From: JAWSVE01 sp033852115
GTDB lineage: Bacteria > Pseudomonadota > Gammaproteobacteria > Pseudomonadales > Cellvibrionaceae
Length of the DNA stretch: 64,000 bases
Assembly: GCA_033852115.1 (NCBI GenBank)
Contig: JAWSVE010000001.1
Span: forward strand, 310,001-374,000
Reading direction: 5' to 3'
Program-made: the position numbers and the translations under genes
Shown here: positions 46,621-56,543 of the stretch, in pieces
How the letters are laid out: every line of letters begins with the position of its first letter
Position numbering within the stretch: position 1 is the stretch's first letter
The notes under the pieces: generated by a model
Told to the model about the DNA's origin: nothing
Seen by the model: only the letters and a program-made list of their open reading frames with translations
The model's database searches: none

Positions 46621-49600
46621 TTATTCTTGTCCGAAAACGATATAGCTGACTTCCTCAGAGGTGTGGCTTCTTTCGTTGTCTTTGAGTTGGTCTTCATCAA
46701 TCGCAACAGGGAGGATTCCGGCACCAGGCGTTTGACGCAACACTGCCCAGCCGCCATTACCACCATCCATACCGCTTTGACTTGCGACAGCTGCTGTGAC
46801 ATCCGTGATTGTCTGCAGCGAGTAATCGTAACCATTGCCATTGAGACCATCAACAACATCCGCACCCATTGCAGCTTCATAGAGATAGCCATTAATTTCG
46901 CCGCTACCCTCTTCCATAACGATATAGCCAATGGTTTCATCTGCACGGGTTGTGTCGGGATCTTCCGCAATATTTTTACCCACGAACAGATCGGTTGCCG
47001 ACGCGCTATTTTTAACCGAGCTGCCACGCGACCAGAACACCGAGAAATCTGGGTCGTTTGCCGACATAACCTGACCAACCAGGACAGGCTGCACATAACT
47101 ATTAATGTACAACGCCGCCTCTCCGGTCCACCTTCCTTTTCGATCAGTGACAGTGCTCAAGTACTTCACAGCCTCCATAGTAATACCGTGAGTTGCCAAC
47201 TGGTAATCACCCTCTTCGACGACAGTGAAGTGAACGTCGGCATTCGCTTCGGTGCTGTTTCCATCAGCGCGATCAAGCTTCATTTCAAACGTGTTACTCA
47301 CGGCGTTGCGAACTCTTACAACCATCGGTGCTTGCGGAAGGTCATAAACAGGCGCCGCTACCACAACCATCGAAGCGTATTCGTGGTCCAGTGCTACCGT
47401 CGTCCAACTGCTACTCGACACTGATTGGATAACTCCAGATTGCAAGAACGGGCTACCTGGGCTTGCAACATCATTGGGATCACTCGCTAATTCAAACTCT
47501 CGTAAATTGGTGTAGCGATCTTCATCAACATCTTGCGCCGCATCGATTGCCGATAACGGATCAAAGTTGTTTGCCAATTCCCACGCATCTGGCATTTGAT
47601 CGTTATCGTCGTCCGTGTCGGCCACATCACCGATGCCATCGTTGTCGTTATCGGCAACTTCAGTTGCGTCGTTCGGGAAGGCATCAGCGTTATCGCCAAC
47701 ACCATCCCCATCTGTGTCGGCCCATTCGTTTGAATCAAATGGAAATTCATCGTCGCCATCAGCAACGAGATCCCCATCAGTGTCGGCCTTTGTTGGGTCA
47801 GTACCAACACTCCACTCAACGAAATTTGTTAAACCATCGCCGTCGCTATCTTGATGACTTTCCCCGCTATCAACAACAGGGTTAAAGCCATATTGCACCT
47901 CAAAGCCATCGGGTAATCCATCGAAATCAGAATCCCAGCTATTGAGGTCGGTGCCAGCGGCAATTTCTTCTCTGTTATTGAGCAGGTCGCCATCCCAGTC
48001 TTCCGTCGCATCACTCGGGTCGCTAGGATTTAAACCGTTGGCAATTTCATCAAAGTCTCCGATGCCGTCACCATCACTATCAGCGACACCAGGTCCAAAC
48101 GGATCTCCTCCGGTTTTAAACTCTTCGATGTTGTTGAGGCCATCATTATCTGGGTCAAGAAGCGCGTCATACGTATTAGATGGGTTAAGCCCATAAAACG
48201 TTTCCCAAACGTCAGGAAGCGTGTCCCGATCCCAATCCTGGTGATACAAAGAATTCAGAACGTATCGATCTTGACTATCAGGCCAGCCATCTCCATCGGT
48301 ATCCTGATCTAGTGGATCACTACCCAACTTAAACTCTTCGATATTTGTGAGCTGATCCCTATCAAAATCCTCATGAGCATCACTCGGGTTGTAATCACTT
48401 AGTCCGTTTTCATATTCCCAATTTTCCGGAAGACCGTCTTGGTCGTGGTCAAACGCAACCCCTGTGATGGGATCACCATCTAGTGGGTAAAAATCATCAC
48501 TATCACTAAAGCCATCTCCATCAGTATCGATTAATTCAGGATTTGTCCCGAGAACAAACTCTTCTGCATTTGTAAGAAAATCGAAATCAAAATCGAGATT
48601 GGCATCTTCTCCATTAAGCGGACTTAGCGCGAATGGGTGCGCATTTTCATATTCATCTGCGATTCCATCACCATCTGAATCCAAAGCATAAAGCGCGCTT
48701 AACGGGTAATGGTCTTCTCCATCATTAACACCATCCAGGTCTGTATCTGGAGAATTGATATCTGTGCCGCTGATAAATTCTTCGAGGTTAGTTGCCCCAT
48801 CACTATCCAAATCATCTAATGCATCGTTTGGAAAATTTGGATCTAAACCGTCTAAAACCTCCCAAGCATCGGCCATACCATCATTATCAGAATCTAGTGC
48901 TTTAGTTGGGCTTAAAGGCCAAAAGTCTTCACCGTCGACAACACCGTCAAAGTCAGTGTCATTTAGGTTCGGCTTGGTTCCCGCAAAAAACTCTTGTGAA
49001 TTATTCAGCTGGTCGTAATCTGGATCTTCCGCACCATCATAGGTATTCCAATCATTCGTACCGTTAAGCATTTCATACTGCTCGGGCATGCCATCACGAT
49101 CCATATCCCAGCGATAACGGGCATCAAGCGGAAAATGCTCATCCCCGTCATAAGCGCCATCATCATCACTATCGGGGTTATTCGGATCAGTGCCCAACAA
49201 ATATTCTTGAAGATTAGACAGTCGGTCGCCATCAATGTCTTCCCAGCCATCATCACGCCATGCATCTAAACCGTTATCCCATTCATATTGATTGGGTATC
49301 CCATCACCATCTTCGTCGTATTCAAATTGCTCACGAACCAGCGAGTCACGCGGTCGATAGTCATCGCCATCATAAAAGCCATCGTTGTCGGTATCGGGAG
49401 CATCCGGATTAGTACCGAGTTCGAATTCTTGTAGATTGGTCAGCTGATCTCCATCCCAATCTTCTGTTGCATCAAAGGAGTTAAAATCATTTAAGAAAAA
49501 ATATTGCTCTTCGTATTCAACCGGAAGCCCATCATTGTCGTTATCCAGGGAATAATTTTTATTAAGCGGAGCAACGTCTTCACCATCCCAGACACCATCG

Positions 49601-51792
49601 CCATCGGTATCAACCTTTCGCCAATCAGTACCGGCAAGGTATTCACCCAATAATGTCAATCCGTCCGACGAGCCATCGAACTCATCAAAATCCTGCTGCG
49701 CGTCAAAAGAATTGAGTGGATCAAAACCATTAATAATTTCCCACGCATTGGGCAGGCCATCATGATCATCATCGAGGGCTTTGGTACGATCTGTTGGCCA
49801 CAAATCTTCACCGTCGTTCACTCCATCCAAATCTGTATCGGGGTGATGAGGATCTGTACCCGCGAAGTATTCTTGTGAGTTATTTAATCCATCGTAATCA
49901 GGATCGTCGGCACCATCGTATGTATCCCAGTCATTCGTTCCGTTAAGCATTTCATACTGCTCGGGCATGCCATCGCGATCCATATCCCAGCGATAGCGCG
50001 AATCAAGCGGAAAATGTTCATCACCATCATAAGCACCATCATCATCACTATCGGGGTTATTCGGATCAGCACCCAACAAATACTCATGCAGGTTAGAAAA
50101 ACGGTCGCCGTCGAGGTCTTCTTCGCCATCATCACGAAATGCATCTAGACCATTATCCCATTCGTATTGATTGGGTATCCCATCACCATCTTCGTCGTAT
50201 TCAAATTGCTCACGAATTTGTGGATCAAGTGGCCGATAGTCATCGTCATCAGCAAAACCATCGTTGTCGGTATCGGGAGCATCTGGATTAGTTCCGAGTT
50301 CGAATTCTTGGCGATTGGTAAGCTGGTCGCCATCCCAATCATCAGAACCATCGATTGGGTTGAAATCATCTAAGAAGTAAAATACTTCTTCGTATTCAAC
50401 TGGAAGGCCATCATTGTCGTTATCGAGAGAATAAGCATTATTGAGCGGTGCAACGTCTTCACCGTCCCAAACACCATCACCATCAGTATCCTGTTTGCGT
50501 GGATCAGTACCTAAGCGGTATTCATCCAGAACGGTAAGATCATCAAAATCGTCATCAGATACGGCATCAAATGGTGTCATCCAATCAAAACCATTAATCA
50601 CCTCCCAAGAATCGGGAAGGCCGTCCGCGTCGGTATCTAGCGCCTTGGTACGGTCGGTTGGCCACAGGTCTTCACCATCCATGACGCCATCGTAATCGGA
50701 GTCTGGATTATCAGGAGATGTGCCCAAAATAAATTCGAAGGAATTACTTAACTGATCGCCATCTAAATCCATGCCGCCATCAAGCGCCATTAAGTCTGAA
50801 AAGCCAAACAACCACTCGAATTCGGATGGCATGCCATCTTTGTCATCGTCCCGCATGTAGCGAGAATCCAGGGGATACTGATCGTGACCATCGTAAACCC
50901 AGTCACCATCGCTGTCGGTATTTTGAGGGTCAGTTGATTTTTCGAATTCCGCTAAGTTGTGTAGCTCGTCACCATCGAAGTCTTCCCACCAATTAGGGCG
51001 GAATGCGTCGCTAAAAATTTGTTGCTCCCAAGCATCGGGTAGGCCATCGAAATCTGTATCAAAGGCATACTCAGCATTGGTGGGATAAAGGTCATCTGAG
51101 TCCCAGACGCCATCTCCATCGGTATCCGGTAACGCTGGGTTAGTGTCTTGATCGAATTCGACGCGGTTTGATACTTGGTCACTATCAAAATCGTCTGTCG
51201 CATCAGGCAGAAAATAGGGATCCAAAAATGCATATGCGTTTTCATACGCATCCGGCAAACCATCACCATCGGAGTCGGTATGATAAAGAGGATCGGCTGG
51301 GCGAATATCCTGGCCATCTATAACACCATCGCCGTCGGAATCTTGACGCGTAGGATAGGTATTCGCTTGATATTCTTGTAATGCTGTAAGCCCATCAAAA
51401 TCGAAGTCATTCGACGCATCACTGCTAAAATTAGGGTCGAGATTGAAGCGGATTTCCCAACCGTTGGGCAAACCATCGTTATCGCTATCTTCCGCTACTA
51501 GCGGATCAGTGGGTTCGATATCCACTCCATCCTGGAATGAATCGAAATCAGAGTCGGGATTTTTCGGATTCGTTTTTGCAATATATTCATTAAAATTCGA
51601 TAGCCCGTCGAGGTCTGCATCTTCGTTTGCATCTATAGAGTTGAATGAATCAAGCGCATAAAAGTTTTCCCAATCATCGGGCATACCATCGCTGTCAGAA
51701 TCCATCAACTGTGCTGAAGCAACACCGGAATAGGAAAAAATAGAAGAAATAGAAAGAGCAAGAAGAGATCGAACAAATAGTTGCTTAGACAC
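46621..51792 (-). CDS. giant secreted thrombospondin type-3 calcium-repeat protein
   Basis: A 1723-residue protein. A signal peptide (LLALSISSIFSYSGVASAQ) is followed, from about residue 30 to 1445, by dozens of Asp-rich repeats of the form DxDxDGxPDxWE, DxDxDGLxNxxEF and GTDPxxPDTDxDGxxDGxD, which are type-3 thrombospondin calcium-binding units. The last ~275 residues are a different, non-repetitive beta-rich domain (WTTVALDHEYASMVVVAAPV, MVVRVRNAVSNTFEMKLD). I expect a rigid, calcium-loaded surface or secreted stalk. An internal near-duplication of 293 residues is present. GGAGG is nine bases before the ATG. No anchoring motif or type I/II secretion signal is obvious; the terminal domain is not one I can name. 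Confidence 0.9.
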   Translation of the reverse strand: MSKQLFVRSLLALSISSIFSYSGVASAQLMDSDSDGMPDDWENFYALDSFNSIDANEDADLDGLSNFNEYIAKTNPKNPDSDFDSFQDGVDIEPTDPLVAEDSDNDGLPNGWEIRFNLDPNFSSDASNDFDFDGLTALQEYQANTYPTRQDSDGDGVIDGQDIRPADPLYHTDSDGDGLPDAYENAYAFLDPYFLPDATDDFDSDQVSNRVEFDQDTNPALPDTDGDGVWDSDDLYPTNAEYAFDTDFDGLPDAWEQQIFSDAFRPNWWEDFDGDELHNLAEFEKSTDPQNTDSDGDWVYDGHDQYPLDSRYMRDDDKDGMPSEFEWLFGFSDLMALDGGMDLDGDQLSNSFEFILGTSPDNPDSDYDGVMDGEDLWPTDRTKALDTDADGLPDSWEVINGFDWMTPFDAVSDDDFDDLTVLDEYRLGTDPRKQDTDGDGVWDGEDVAPLNNAYSLDNDNDGLPVEYEEVFYFLDDFNPIDGSDDWDGDQLTNRQEFELGTNPDAPDTDNDGFADDDDYRPLDPQIREQFEYDEDGDGIPNQYEWDNGLDAFRDDGEEDLDGDRFSNLHEYLLGADPNNPDSDDDGAYDGDEHFPLDSRYRWDMDRDGMPEQYEMLNGTNDWDTYDGADDPDYDGLNNSQEYFAGTDPHHPDTDLDGVNDGEDLWPTDRTKALDDDHDGLPNAWEIINGFDPLNSFDAQQDFDEFDGSSDGLTLLGEYLAGTDWRKVDTDGDGVWDGEDVAPLNKNYSLDNDNDGLPVEYEEQYFFLNDFNSFDATEDWDGDQLTNLQEFELGTNPDAPDTDNDGFYDGDDYRPRDSLVREQFEYDEDGDGIPNQYEWDNGLDAWRDDGWEDIDGDRLSNLQEYLLGTDPNNPDSDDDGAYDGDEHFPLDARYRWDMDRDGMPEQYEMLNGTNDWNTYDGAEDPDYDQLNNSQEFFAGTKPNLNDTDFDGVVDGEDFWPLSPTKALDSDNDGMADAWEVLDGLDPNFPNDALDDLDSDGATNLEEFISGTDINSPDTDLDGVNDGEDHYPLSALYALDSDGDGIADEYENAHPFALSPLNGEDANLDFDFDFLTNAEEFVLGTNPELIDTDGDGFSDSDDFYPLDGDPITGVAFDHDQDGLPENWEYENGLSDYNPSDAHEDFDRDQLTNIEEFKLGSDPLDQDTDGDGWPDSQDRYVLNSLYHQDWDRDTLPDVWETFYGLNPSNTYDALLDPDNDGLNNIEEFKTGGDPFGPGVADSDGDGIGDFDEIANGLNPSDPSDATEDWDGDLLNNREEIAAGTDLNSWDSDFDGLPDGFEVQYGFNPVVDSGESHQDSDGDGLTNFVEWSVGTDPTKADTDGDLVADGDDEFPFDSNEWADTDGDGVGDNADAFPNDATEVADNDNDGIGDVADTDDDNDQMPDAWELANNFDPLSAIDAAQDVDEDRYTNLREFELASDPNDVASPGSPFLQSGVIQSVSSSSWTTVALDHEYASMVVVAAPVYDLPQAPMVVRVRNAVSNTFEMKLDRADGNSTEANADVHFTVVEEGDYQLATHGITMEAVKYLSTVTDRKGRWTGEAALYINSYVQPVLVGQVMSANDPDFSVFWSRGSSVKNSASATDLFVGKNIAEDPDTTRADETIGYIVMEEGSGEINGYLYEAAMGADVVDGLNGNGYDYSLQTITDVTAAVASQSGMDGGNGGWAVLRQTPGAGILPVAIDEDQLKDNERSHTSEEVSYIVFGQE
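49000..50760 (-). repeat. internal tandem duplication (~879-bp period) within the calcium-repeat gene
   Basis: Two consecutive blocks are almost identical in protein and DNA. For example the coding sequence of PEQYEMLNGTNDW occurs at about 49061 and again at 49940, 879 bp (293 codons) apart, and LWPTDRTKALD, APLNxxYSLDNDNDGLPVEYEE and REQFEYDEDGDGIPNQYEW recur in the same order in both. Boundaries are approximate. It indicates a recent unequal duplication inside the array. Confidence 0.8.
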
Positions 51793-52200
51793 AACAAATC
51801 CTCCGTGACGAGTAAAAAATCCAGCAATACCGGAAGCCCAATATTTTTATAGGCTGACTTAGGTAATAAAAAAGCCAGCGATCCAACTAATAAGTAATCG
51901 ATGATAACTTAGCAGTAGATTTTTGAATCGCCTATCCTAACGCAGCTCACCGAGAAACTCCCCTATTTTTCGTAGCACTATGAAATAGTGCGATGAACCT
52001 CTCACGCTTCGAGGTCACTCACTCAAAAGAAGATTTGAGCGCCACACAACAACGTGATCGACCAGAATTAATCAGTCATACATCAGTGATCAACATCCAA
52101 GAAGAAAAAATTTATCAAGTTGCAAAATAAATTTGCAAGGTAAGCTAGATGAATGGTGTAACTAGCGGCAAAGTGGTCGCGACTCGTTATTGCGGAAATA
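51793..52200. other. intergenic region upstream of the calcium-repeat gene, with a 17-bp palindrome
   Basis: These 408 bp lie between the ABC permease stop and the calcium-repeat gene start (both minus). A TATAAAAATATT near 51846-51857 on the minus strand may be a -10 region for the giant gene. GCACTAT (51975-51981) and ATAGTGC (51985-51991) form a perfect palindrome with a 3-bp centre, which could be an operator or an end of the permease transcript. No gene is visible. Confidence 0.4.
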
Positions 52201-53460
52201 TTAACGACTCGCTTTAAGAGACACTCGGTAAGCGGCTACAGCTGGTAGTATGCCAATAATTAACCCACCGGCAAAAATGGAGAGTGCGACAATCAAAGTA
52301 GAAACACTAAACATATTACCGCTAATAAATAAACCAAATTCAGATTCAAGATAGTGCCTCCCTATAAGCAAACCACACCACGCAGAAAGAAAGCCTGCAA
52401 TCAAACCGGCGGCAGTAACGACCAATACTTCACATTCGACAAACAATAATATGAATCTTGGAGAGGCACCTAATGTACGTAACAACAACAGTTCTTGCTT
52501 TCGCTCCCTTAACGCGGTGAGTAGGACAGCGGCCATGCCGAATAAAGCAGCGACAAGTACTAGCAGCGAAATCAATTGCAGCACTTGCTCGAACATCGCC
52601 ATCATTTGCCAAAGCTCTGCGAGCGCCACACCAGGTAAGAGCGCCGTCAATGGTTCTTTAGAAAAATTGTTAATCTGTCGTTGCAAACTAAACGTAGCAA
52701 CTTTTGAACGTAATCCCAGCATAAATGCAGTAATTGATTCCGGCTGCAGTTCTTTTAGTATTGGGCCATCAAGCGAAAAATTCTCTACTGTTACCTCGGA
52801 ATTCGCCAGCTGGACGCCACCACTCCAACCTAAATGAATGGCTTCCAAACCAGCCAAGCTAATGTGAACGGTTCTATCAACGGGTGTCCCTGTTGGGGAT
52901 AAAATGCCTACCACGGTAAACGGATTTTCATTGTGTTCAACGAAGCTCGTGCTACCGATACCATGTTGCAGTGTAATATTGTCTCCAATCCGATAACCGA
53001 GTGTTTGCGCGACCTCGTAACCGAGAACGGCACCGAACACTTTGGTGAATGCAACACCGCTGCTAAACTCTAACGGCTGTTGTTGTCCATATTTAAAATG
53101 CTCAAAATAATCACTGGTGGTTCCCATAACACGATAACCACGATGAGAGTCTCCCAATGAAATTGGAATTGACCAAGCGACCTGAGGATGACTGACGATG
53201 TCCTGATAGCTCGAGTAGTCAATGTTGTTGGTCGCGCTACCCATTCGAAAGACGGAATACAAAAGCAAGTTAAGTTGTCCGGTCCTTGCACCAACGATAA
53301 GGTCTACACTCGATACGGTTTTGCCAAAACTGTTTTTAGCTTCGACGCGGACATGCTCAACGATTGAGAGAATAGCCGTGCTCAATGCAATGGAAAAAAT
53401 AGTCAGCGCAATCGCTCCTCGACGACTCCATAGACTCCGCCCTGCAATTCGCCCTAACAT
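52201..53460 (-). CDS. ABC transporter permease, FtsX/MacB type (zinc island)
   Basis: A 419-residue permease with one N-terminal transmembrane helix (GAIALTIFSIALSTAILSIV), a large MacB-like periplasmic domain (GYEVAQTLGYRIGDNITLQHG) and three C-terminal helices in FtsX arrangement (LISLLVLVAALFGMAAVLLTAL, VLVVTAAGLIAGFL, IFAGGLIIGILPAVAA). It starts within the last 7 bp of the ATPase gene, so the two are translationally coupled. Placed beside DUF3299, DUF2796 and Zur, it resembles ZrgB of the V. cholerae zinc importer; transport of zinc is inferred from context. Confidence 0.85.
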   Translation of the reverse strand: MLGRIAGRSLWSRRGAIALTIFSIALSTAILSIVEHVRVEAKNSFGKTVSSVDLIVGARTGQLNLLLYSVFRMGSATNNIDYSSYQDIVSHPQVAWSIPISLGDSHRGYRVMGTTSDYFEHFKYGQQQPLEFSSGVAFTKVFGAVLGYEVAQTLGYRIGDNITLQHGIGSTSFVEHNENPFTVVGILSPTGTPVDRTVHISLAGLEAIHLGWSGGVQLANSEVTVENFSLDGPILKELQPESITAFMLGLRSKVATFSLQRQINNFSKEPLTALLPGVALAELWQMMAMFEQVLQLISLLVLVAALFGMAAVLLTALRERKQELLLLRTLGASPRFILLFVECEVLVVTAAGLIAGFLSAWCGLLIGRHYLESEFGLFISGNMFSVSTLIVALSIFAGGLIIGILPAVAAYRVSLKASR

Positions 53461-54161
53461 ACCGTCACCTTCTCGTTAGTATTCAATGATCGAAGGTCAA
53501 CGACTTCATCAAATGCCGTCGACAAACTCATGTCATGACTCACGAAAACTAGTGTAGCGTTGGATTCGTCAACAACCTCTCGCAACAGCGTAATAAAACC
53601 ATCTTTCGCATCGGCATCCAATGCAGAAGTGGGTTCGTCGGCAATAATAATTTCCGGTCGATTAATTAACGCTCTCGCAATAGCGACTCGCTGCTGCTGG
53701 CCGACACTGAGTTGAGTGGGGGTTCGATCCATTACTTCACTGGGCAACTGCAAACGTTCGAGCAAAGTAGTGGCATTATCTCTACTATGGGCTAACTTAG
53801 TTTGGGAAGAACTGAAATGAATTGCCAAACGCAAGTTATCCCACACCGACAAGTACGGTACGAGATTGAATTGCTGATGAATAAAGCCAATATGGTTGGC
53901 GCGGAACCTATCGCGCTTTGCCGCACTCAACGACGACAACGAATGACCGAGCACCACCACTTCACCCTCTTGCGCAACAAGCATGCCCGACAATAAATTC
54001 AACAATGTGGTTTTCCCCGAACCAGACGGCCCATAGAGAAACACTTGCTGCTGACTTTCAACTTGCCAATCATCAACACGCAGCACCTGCTCACTTTGCC
54101 CCCTGGAATAAGAAAAACCAAGATCACGCACACGAATGGCAGGAGGCGTATAAGGGCTCAA
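53454..54161 (-). CDS. ABC transporter ATP-binding protein (zinc island)
   Basis: This 235-residue ATPase has Walker A GPSGSGKTTLLNLLSG, Q-loop region HQQFNLVPYLSV, signature LSVGQQQRVAIARAL and Walker B EIIIADEPTSALD. It belongs to the MacB/LolD-like group and pairs with the overlapping permease gene. It is divergent from the DUF3299 gene across a 157-bp region that holds a candidate Zur operator. Likely equivalent to ZrgC. Confidence 0.92.
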   Translation of the reverse strand: MSPYTPPAIRVRDLGFSYSRGQSEQVLRVDDWQVESQQQVFLYGPSGSGKTTLLNLLSGMLVAQEGEVVVLGHSLSSLSAAKRDRFRANHIGFIHQQFNLVPYLSVWDNLRLAIHFSSSQTKLAHSRDNATTLLERLQLPSEVMDRTPTQLSVGQQQRVAIARALINRPEIIIADEPTSALDADAKDGFITLLREVVDESNATLVFVSHDMSLSTAFDEVVDLRSLNTNEKVTVC

Positions 54162-54272
54162 GTCAAGTCTCCTTGCTGATTAGTAGGTTGGGATTCAACA
54201 TCTAAAAAGTATGGTGTTATTGTTGCTACGAACGCAGACCGATGCAATCTAACACACAAAGCAATCCACAGT

Positions 54273-54291
54273 GTGATAACATATCATAATC
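54273..54291. promoter_or_regulatory. candidate Zur operator (site A) between ABC ATPase and DUF3299 genes
   Basis: The 13-bp perfect palindrome TGATAACATATCA (TGATA, ACA, TATCA) lies in the divergent promoter region. On the minus strand it reads TGATATGTTATCA and shares the core ATATGTTAT with the site near 59625 upstream of the other zinc genes. TGTTAT is also the core of known gammaproteobacterial Zur boxes. Binding is unproven. Confidence 0.4.
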
Positions 54292-54318
54292 AAAAACGCC
54301 AATTGAGGGCTAGTCCTA

Positions 54319-54930
54319 ATGCGCAGCCAGATCAAAACATTCATCGGCATGAGTAGCGGCTTAGTAATAGGTTTATGCGTGTCTGTTTTGTGGATTCTAC
54401 CAAACAACAGTTATCAGGCTGTGGCCGCTGACACCACCGCCCGCGAAGACTCAGAGTATCAAACTATTCAATGGGTAGACCTAATCCCAGAGGAAGATTT
54501 AGTCGCTCTATTAAACCCGCCTAGCGTAATCGACGAAATCCCAGATGGGTCCATCGATGACTCGATTGAGAAGATCGGCGAGCTCAACAAAAACTCACCC
54601 TACGGACGCGCGTTAAAGTCTACGCAAATCATTCCTGAGTTTAACGATAAGAAAATTCGCATACCCGGATTTGTCGTACCACTGGATAGCGATGAAGATC
54701 AGCGCATAACCAGTTTCTTTCTTGTTCCCTATTTTGGAGCCTGCTTGCATTTGCCACCGCCACCGCCGAATCAAATTATTTATGCAGAGTTCCCAAAAGG
54801 TCTTGTAGTTGATGTGTTATATGACCCGTTTTGGATTGAGGGAACTGTAAAAACGGAGATTAACAGTACGATGCTGGGCACATCCGCTTACACGATGACA
54901 GTTGATCGAATAGAGATCTATGAAGAATAA
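54319..54930 (+). CDS. DUF3299 family exported protein (zinc island)
   Basis: A 203-residue protein with an N-terminal signal/anchor helix (GMSSGLVIGLCVSVLWIL) and the DUF3299 core: RIPGFVVPLDSDEDQRITSFFLVPYFGACLHLPPPPPNQ, with a conserved Cys-x-His. The Cys/His pair suggests metal binding in the periplasm, but the function is unknown. Members occur in the zrgABCDE zinc-importer locus of V. cholerae and in similar ABC clusters. It is divergent from the ABC pair and convergent with zur. Confidence 0.85.
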   Translation: MRSQIKTFIGMSSGLVIGLCVSVLWILPNNSYQAVAADTTAREDSEYQTIQWVDLIPEEDLVALLNPPSVIDEIPDGSIDDSIEKIGELNKNSPYGRALKSTQIIPEFNDKKIRIPGFVVPLDSDEDQRITSFFLVPYFGACLHLPPPPPNQIIYAEFPKGLVVDVLYDPFWIEGTVKTEINSTMLGTSAYTMTVDRIEIYEE

Positions 54931-54951
54931 ACGCGTCAGTAAAGGTACTGT

Positions 54952-55419
54952 CTACGCTTTAAGCTGACTGCAAGATTTGCACACGCCATGTAACTCTAGT
55001 TGAGGAGTACCCAGCGTAAAGTCAACCTGTTTTAGGCTAGCGCGAATAGCATCGATAATCTCTTTTTTGATACCGATTTCGCTCACATCCTCACATGAAT
55101 CACATATCATAAATTGCGGAACATCGTGAGTGTGATCACAGGCTATATGCGAGCACGCGATAAATTTGTTAATTGAGCTAAGCTTGTGGACCAGGTTTTC
55201 TTCGGCCAAAAAATCAAGCATGCGATAAATAGACATTACCGGCAGCGAATCATCGAAATACTCCTTATAACAATCCGCAATTTCATAGGGCGATAACGCG
55301 CGCCGACTTCTCAACAACGTTTCTAGCACATTGCGACGCTTTGCGGTAAGCCTTGCCCCCGTCTCGCTACAGGTTTGTTCCGCACTTTTTAAAATTGTCT
55401 TGATACTAGCAGTCGCCAT
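54952..55419 (-). CDS. zur: zinc uptake regulator Zur (Fur family)
   Basis: A 155-residue Fur-family repressor. The winged-helix domain is RLTAKRRNVLETLLRSRRALSPYEIADCYKE ... MSIYRMLDFLAEENLVHKL. Two CxxC motifs, MICDSC and GVCKSC, form the structural zinc site, and the loop HIACDHTHDVPQF supplies regulatory metal ligands. That arrangement and the surrounding COG0523/ZrgA-like genes favour Zur over Fur. It is the last gene of the minus-strand zinc series and probably represses it when zinc is plentiful. Confidence 0.88.
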   Translation of the reverse strand: MATASIKTILKSAEQTCSETGARLTAKRRNVLETLLRSRRALSPYEIADCYKEYFDDSLPVMSIYRMLDFLAEENLVHKLSSINKFIACSHIACDHTHDVPQFMICDSCEDVSEIGIKKEIIDAIRASLKQVDFTLGTPQLELHGVCKSCSQLKA

Positions 55420-55580
55420 TTTCGATAAAATTCCCAGTGATCTGCAAAAGGAGAGTTAGAAGCCTACCAAACGACGTCAGCAGCCTACCGAAAAGCAGTG
55501 TAGCAAATAAGATATCTAACATGAAACACAGACGGCTAGACTGATACCAAGCAATTGCTGGGATCAATGAGCGTGAGCTC

Positions 55581-56543
55581 CTAGTCAACAGGGTTTATAA
55601 CTTCAACCTTGCTACCCAAGCAGTCGTCCAGCTCAATTTCCGTCAAAACGTCGCCACTCAAGTTATAGCCAAATACACCTCGATCGGTGATAAAGACTCC
55701 CTTGGCTCGTTCAACCTGCAGCCCACTAAACCAAGTAAATAAGGAATCATAGTTGAATACCTGATCCGCAGAAAAGCGCCAACCCCGACTTCGGTAACCA
55801 TTGCCGGCATTCTCAACCTCTACAACACCGGTTTCAGAGAAAGCATCTGCCCAATCCTTACCCAAATCATCCAAAAGCTGAAATCTAGGCATCCCAGCTG
55901 ACTTGGCCGCTTGATTGAGAGTGCACCCCGTCAACAGAGAAACATCAAAACGCCCCTCTCTCGCGAACACTAGTGTCTTACTCGAATTATGACTGTCGTA
56001 GAGCGCTTTAAGACTTTCTTTATCCTTATTGGAGTAAAGGTCGACTTTATTGCCCACAATAACATCCGATACCTCCACGTGCTGCTGATAAGTTTGATGC
56101 GTGTAGAACTTCGGATTAGATAGCTGTCTCGCGTCTACCAACGTCACGGTTTTTTGGATCTCAAGCGTATCACGATAGTGATCAGCTGAAAGTACTTGCA
56201 ACACTTCTATAGGGTGACCTAGCCCCGTAGGCTCAATTAATAATCGATGCGGCTTAGCTCGATTCAATAGTTGAGCAAGCGCGATCTGCATTGAGAACCC
56301 CGAAGAGCAACACATACAGCCGCCAGGGACTTCTCGAATAAATACCCCACGCTCCTCCGAAAACTGCCCCTGAAATAGCTCGCCATCTATACCCACCTCG
56401 CCAAACTCGTTAACAAGAACCGCCCAGCGTTCATTGCAACGCTTTTGCTTTAACAAATTGATAATAGCCGTGGTTTTTCCTACACCAAGAAACCCGGTAA
56501 TGACATTTGTAGGTACTGCGCTAATGCGAATCGGATCCGACAT
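55581..56543 (-). CDS. COG0523 (CobW/YeiR-type) GTPase, 320 residues
   Basis: A G3E-family GTPase with Walker A GFLGVGKTTAIINLLKQ, NEFGEVGIDG, the metal-binding CxCC motif in GGCMCCSSGF, and the specificity motif GNKVDL. The C-terminal CobW_C domain is short and divergent (GWRFSADQVFNYDSLFTWF). COG0523 proteins induced under zinc limitation act as metallochaperones that deliver zinc to key enzymes. It is one of two paralogues in this island, separated from the DUF2796 gene by 211 bp. Confidence 0.9.
   Translation of the reverse strand: MSDPIRISAVPTNVITGFLGVGKTTAIINLLKQKRCNERWAVLVNEFGEVGIDGELFQGQFSEERGVFIREVPGGCMCCSSGFSMQIALAQLLNRAKPHRLLIEPTGLGHPIEVLQVLSADHYRDTLEIQKTVTLVDARQLSNPKFYTHQTYQQHVEVSDVIVGNKVDLYSNKDKESLKALYDSHNSSKTLVFAREGRFDVSLLTGCTLNQAAKSAGMPRFQLLDDLGKDWADAFSETGVVEVENAGNGYRSRGWRFSADQVFNYDSLFTWFSGLQVERAKGVFITDRGVFGYNLSGDVLTEIELDDCLGSKVEVINPVD

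Noticed and set aside
46627..47424. Long open frames antisense to the calcium-repeat gene
   Set aside because: They arise from the Asp/Gly-rich codon pattern of the repeats read on the other strand. They lack ribosome-binding sites and any recognisable protein.
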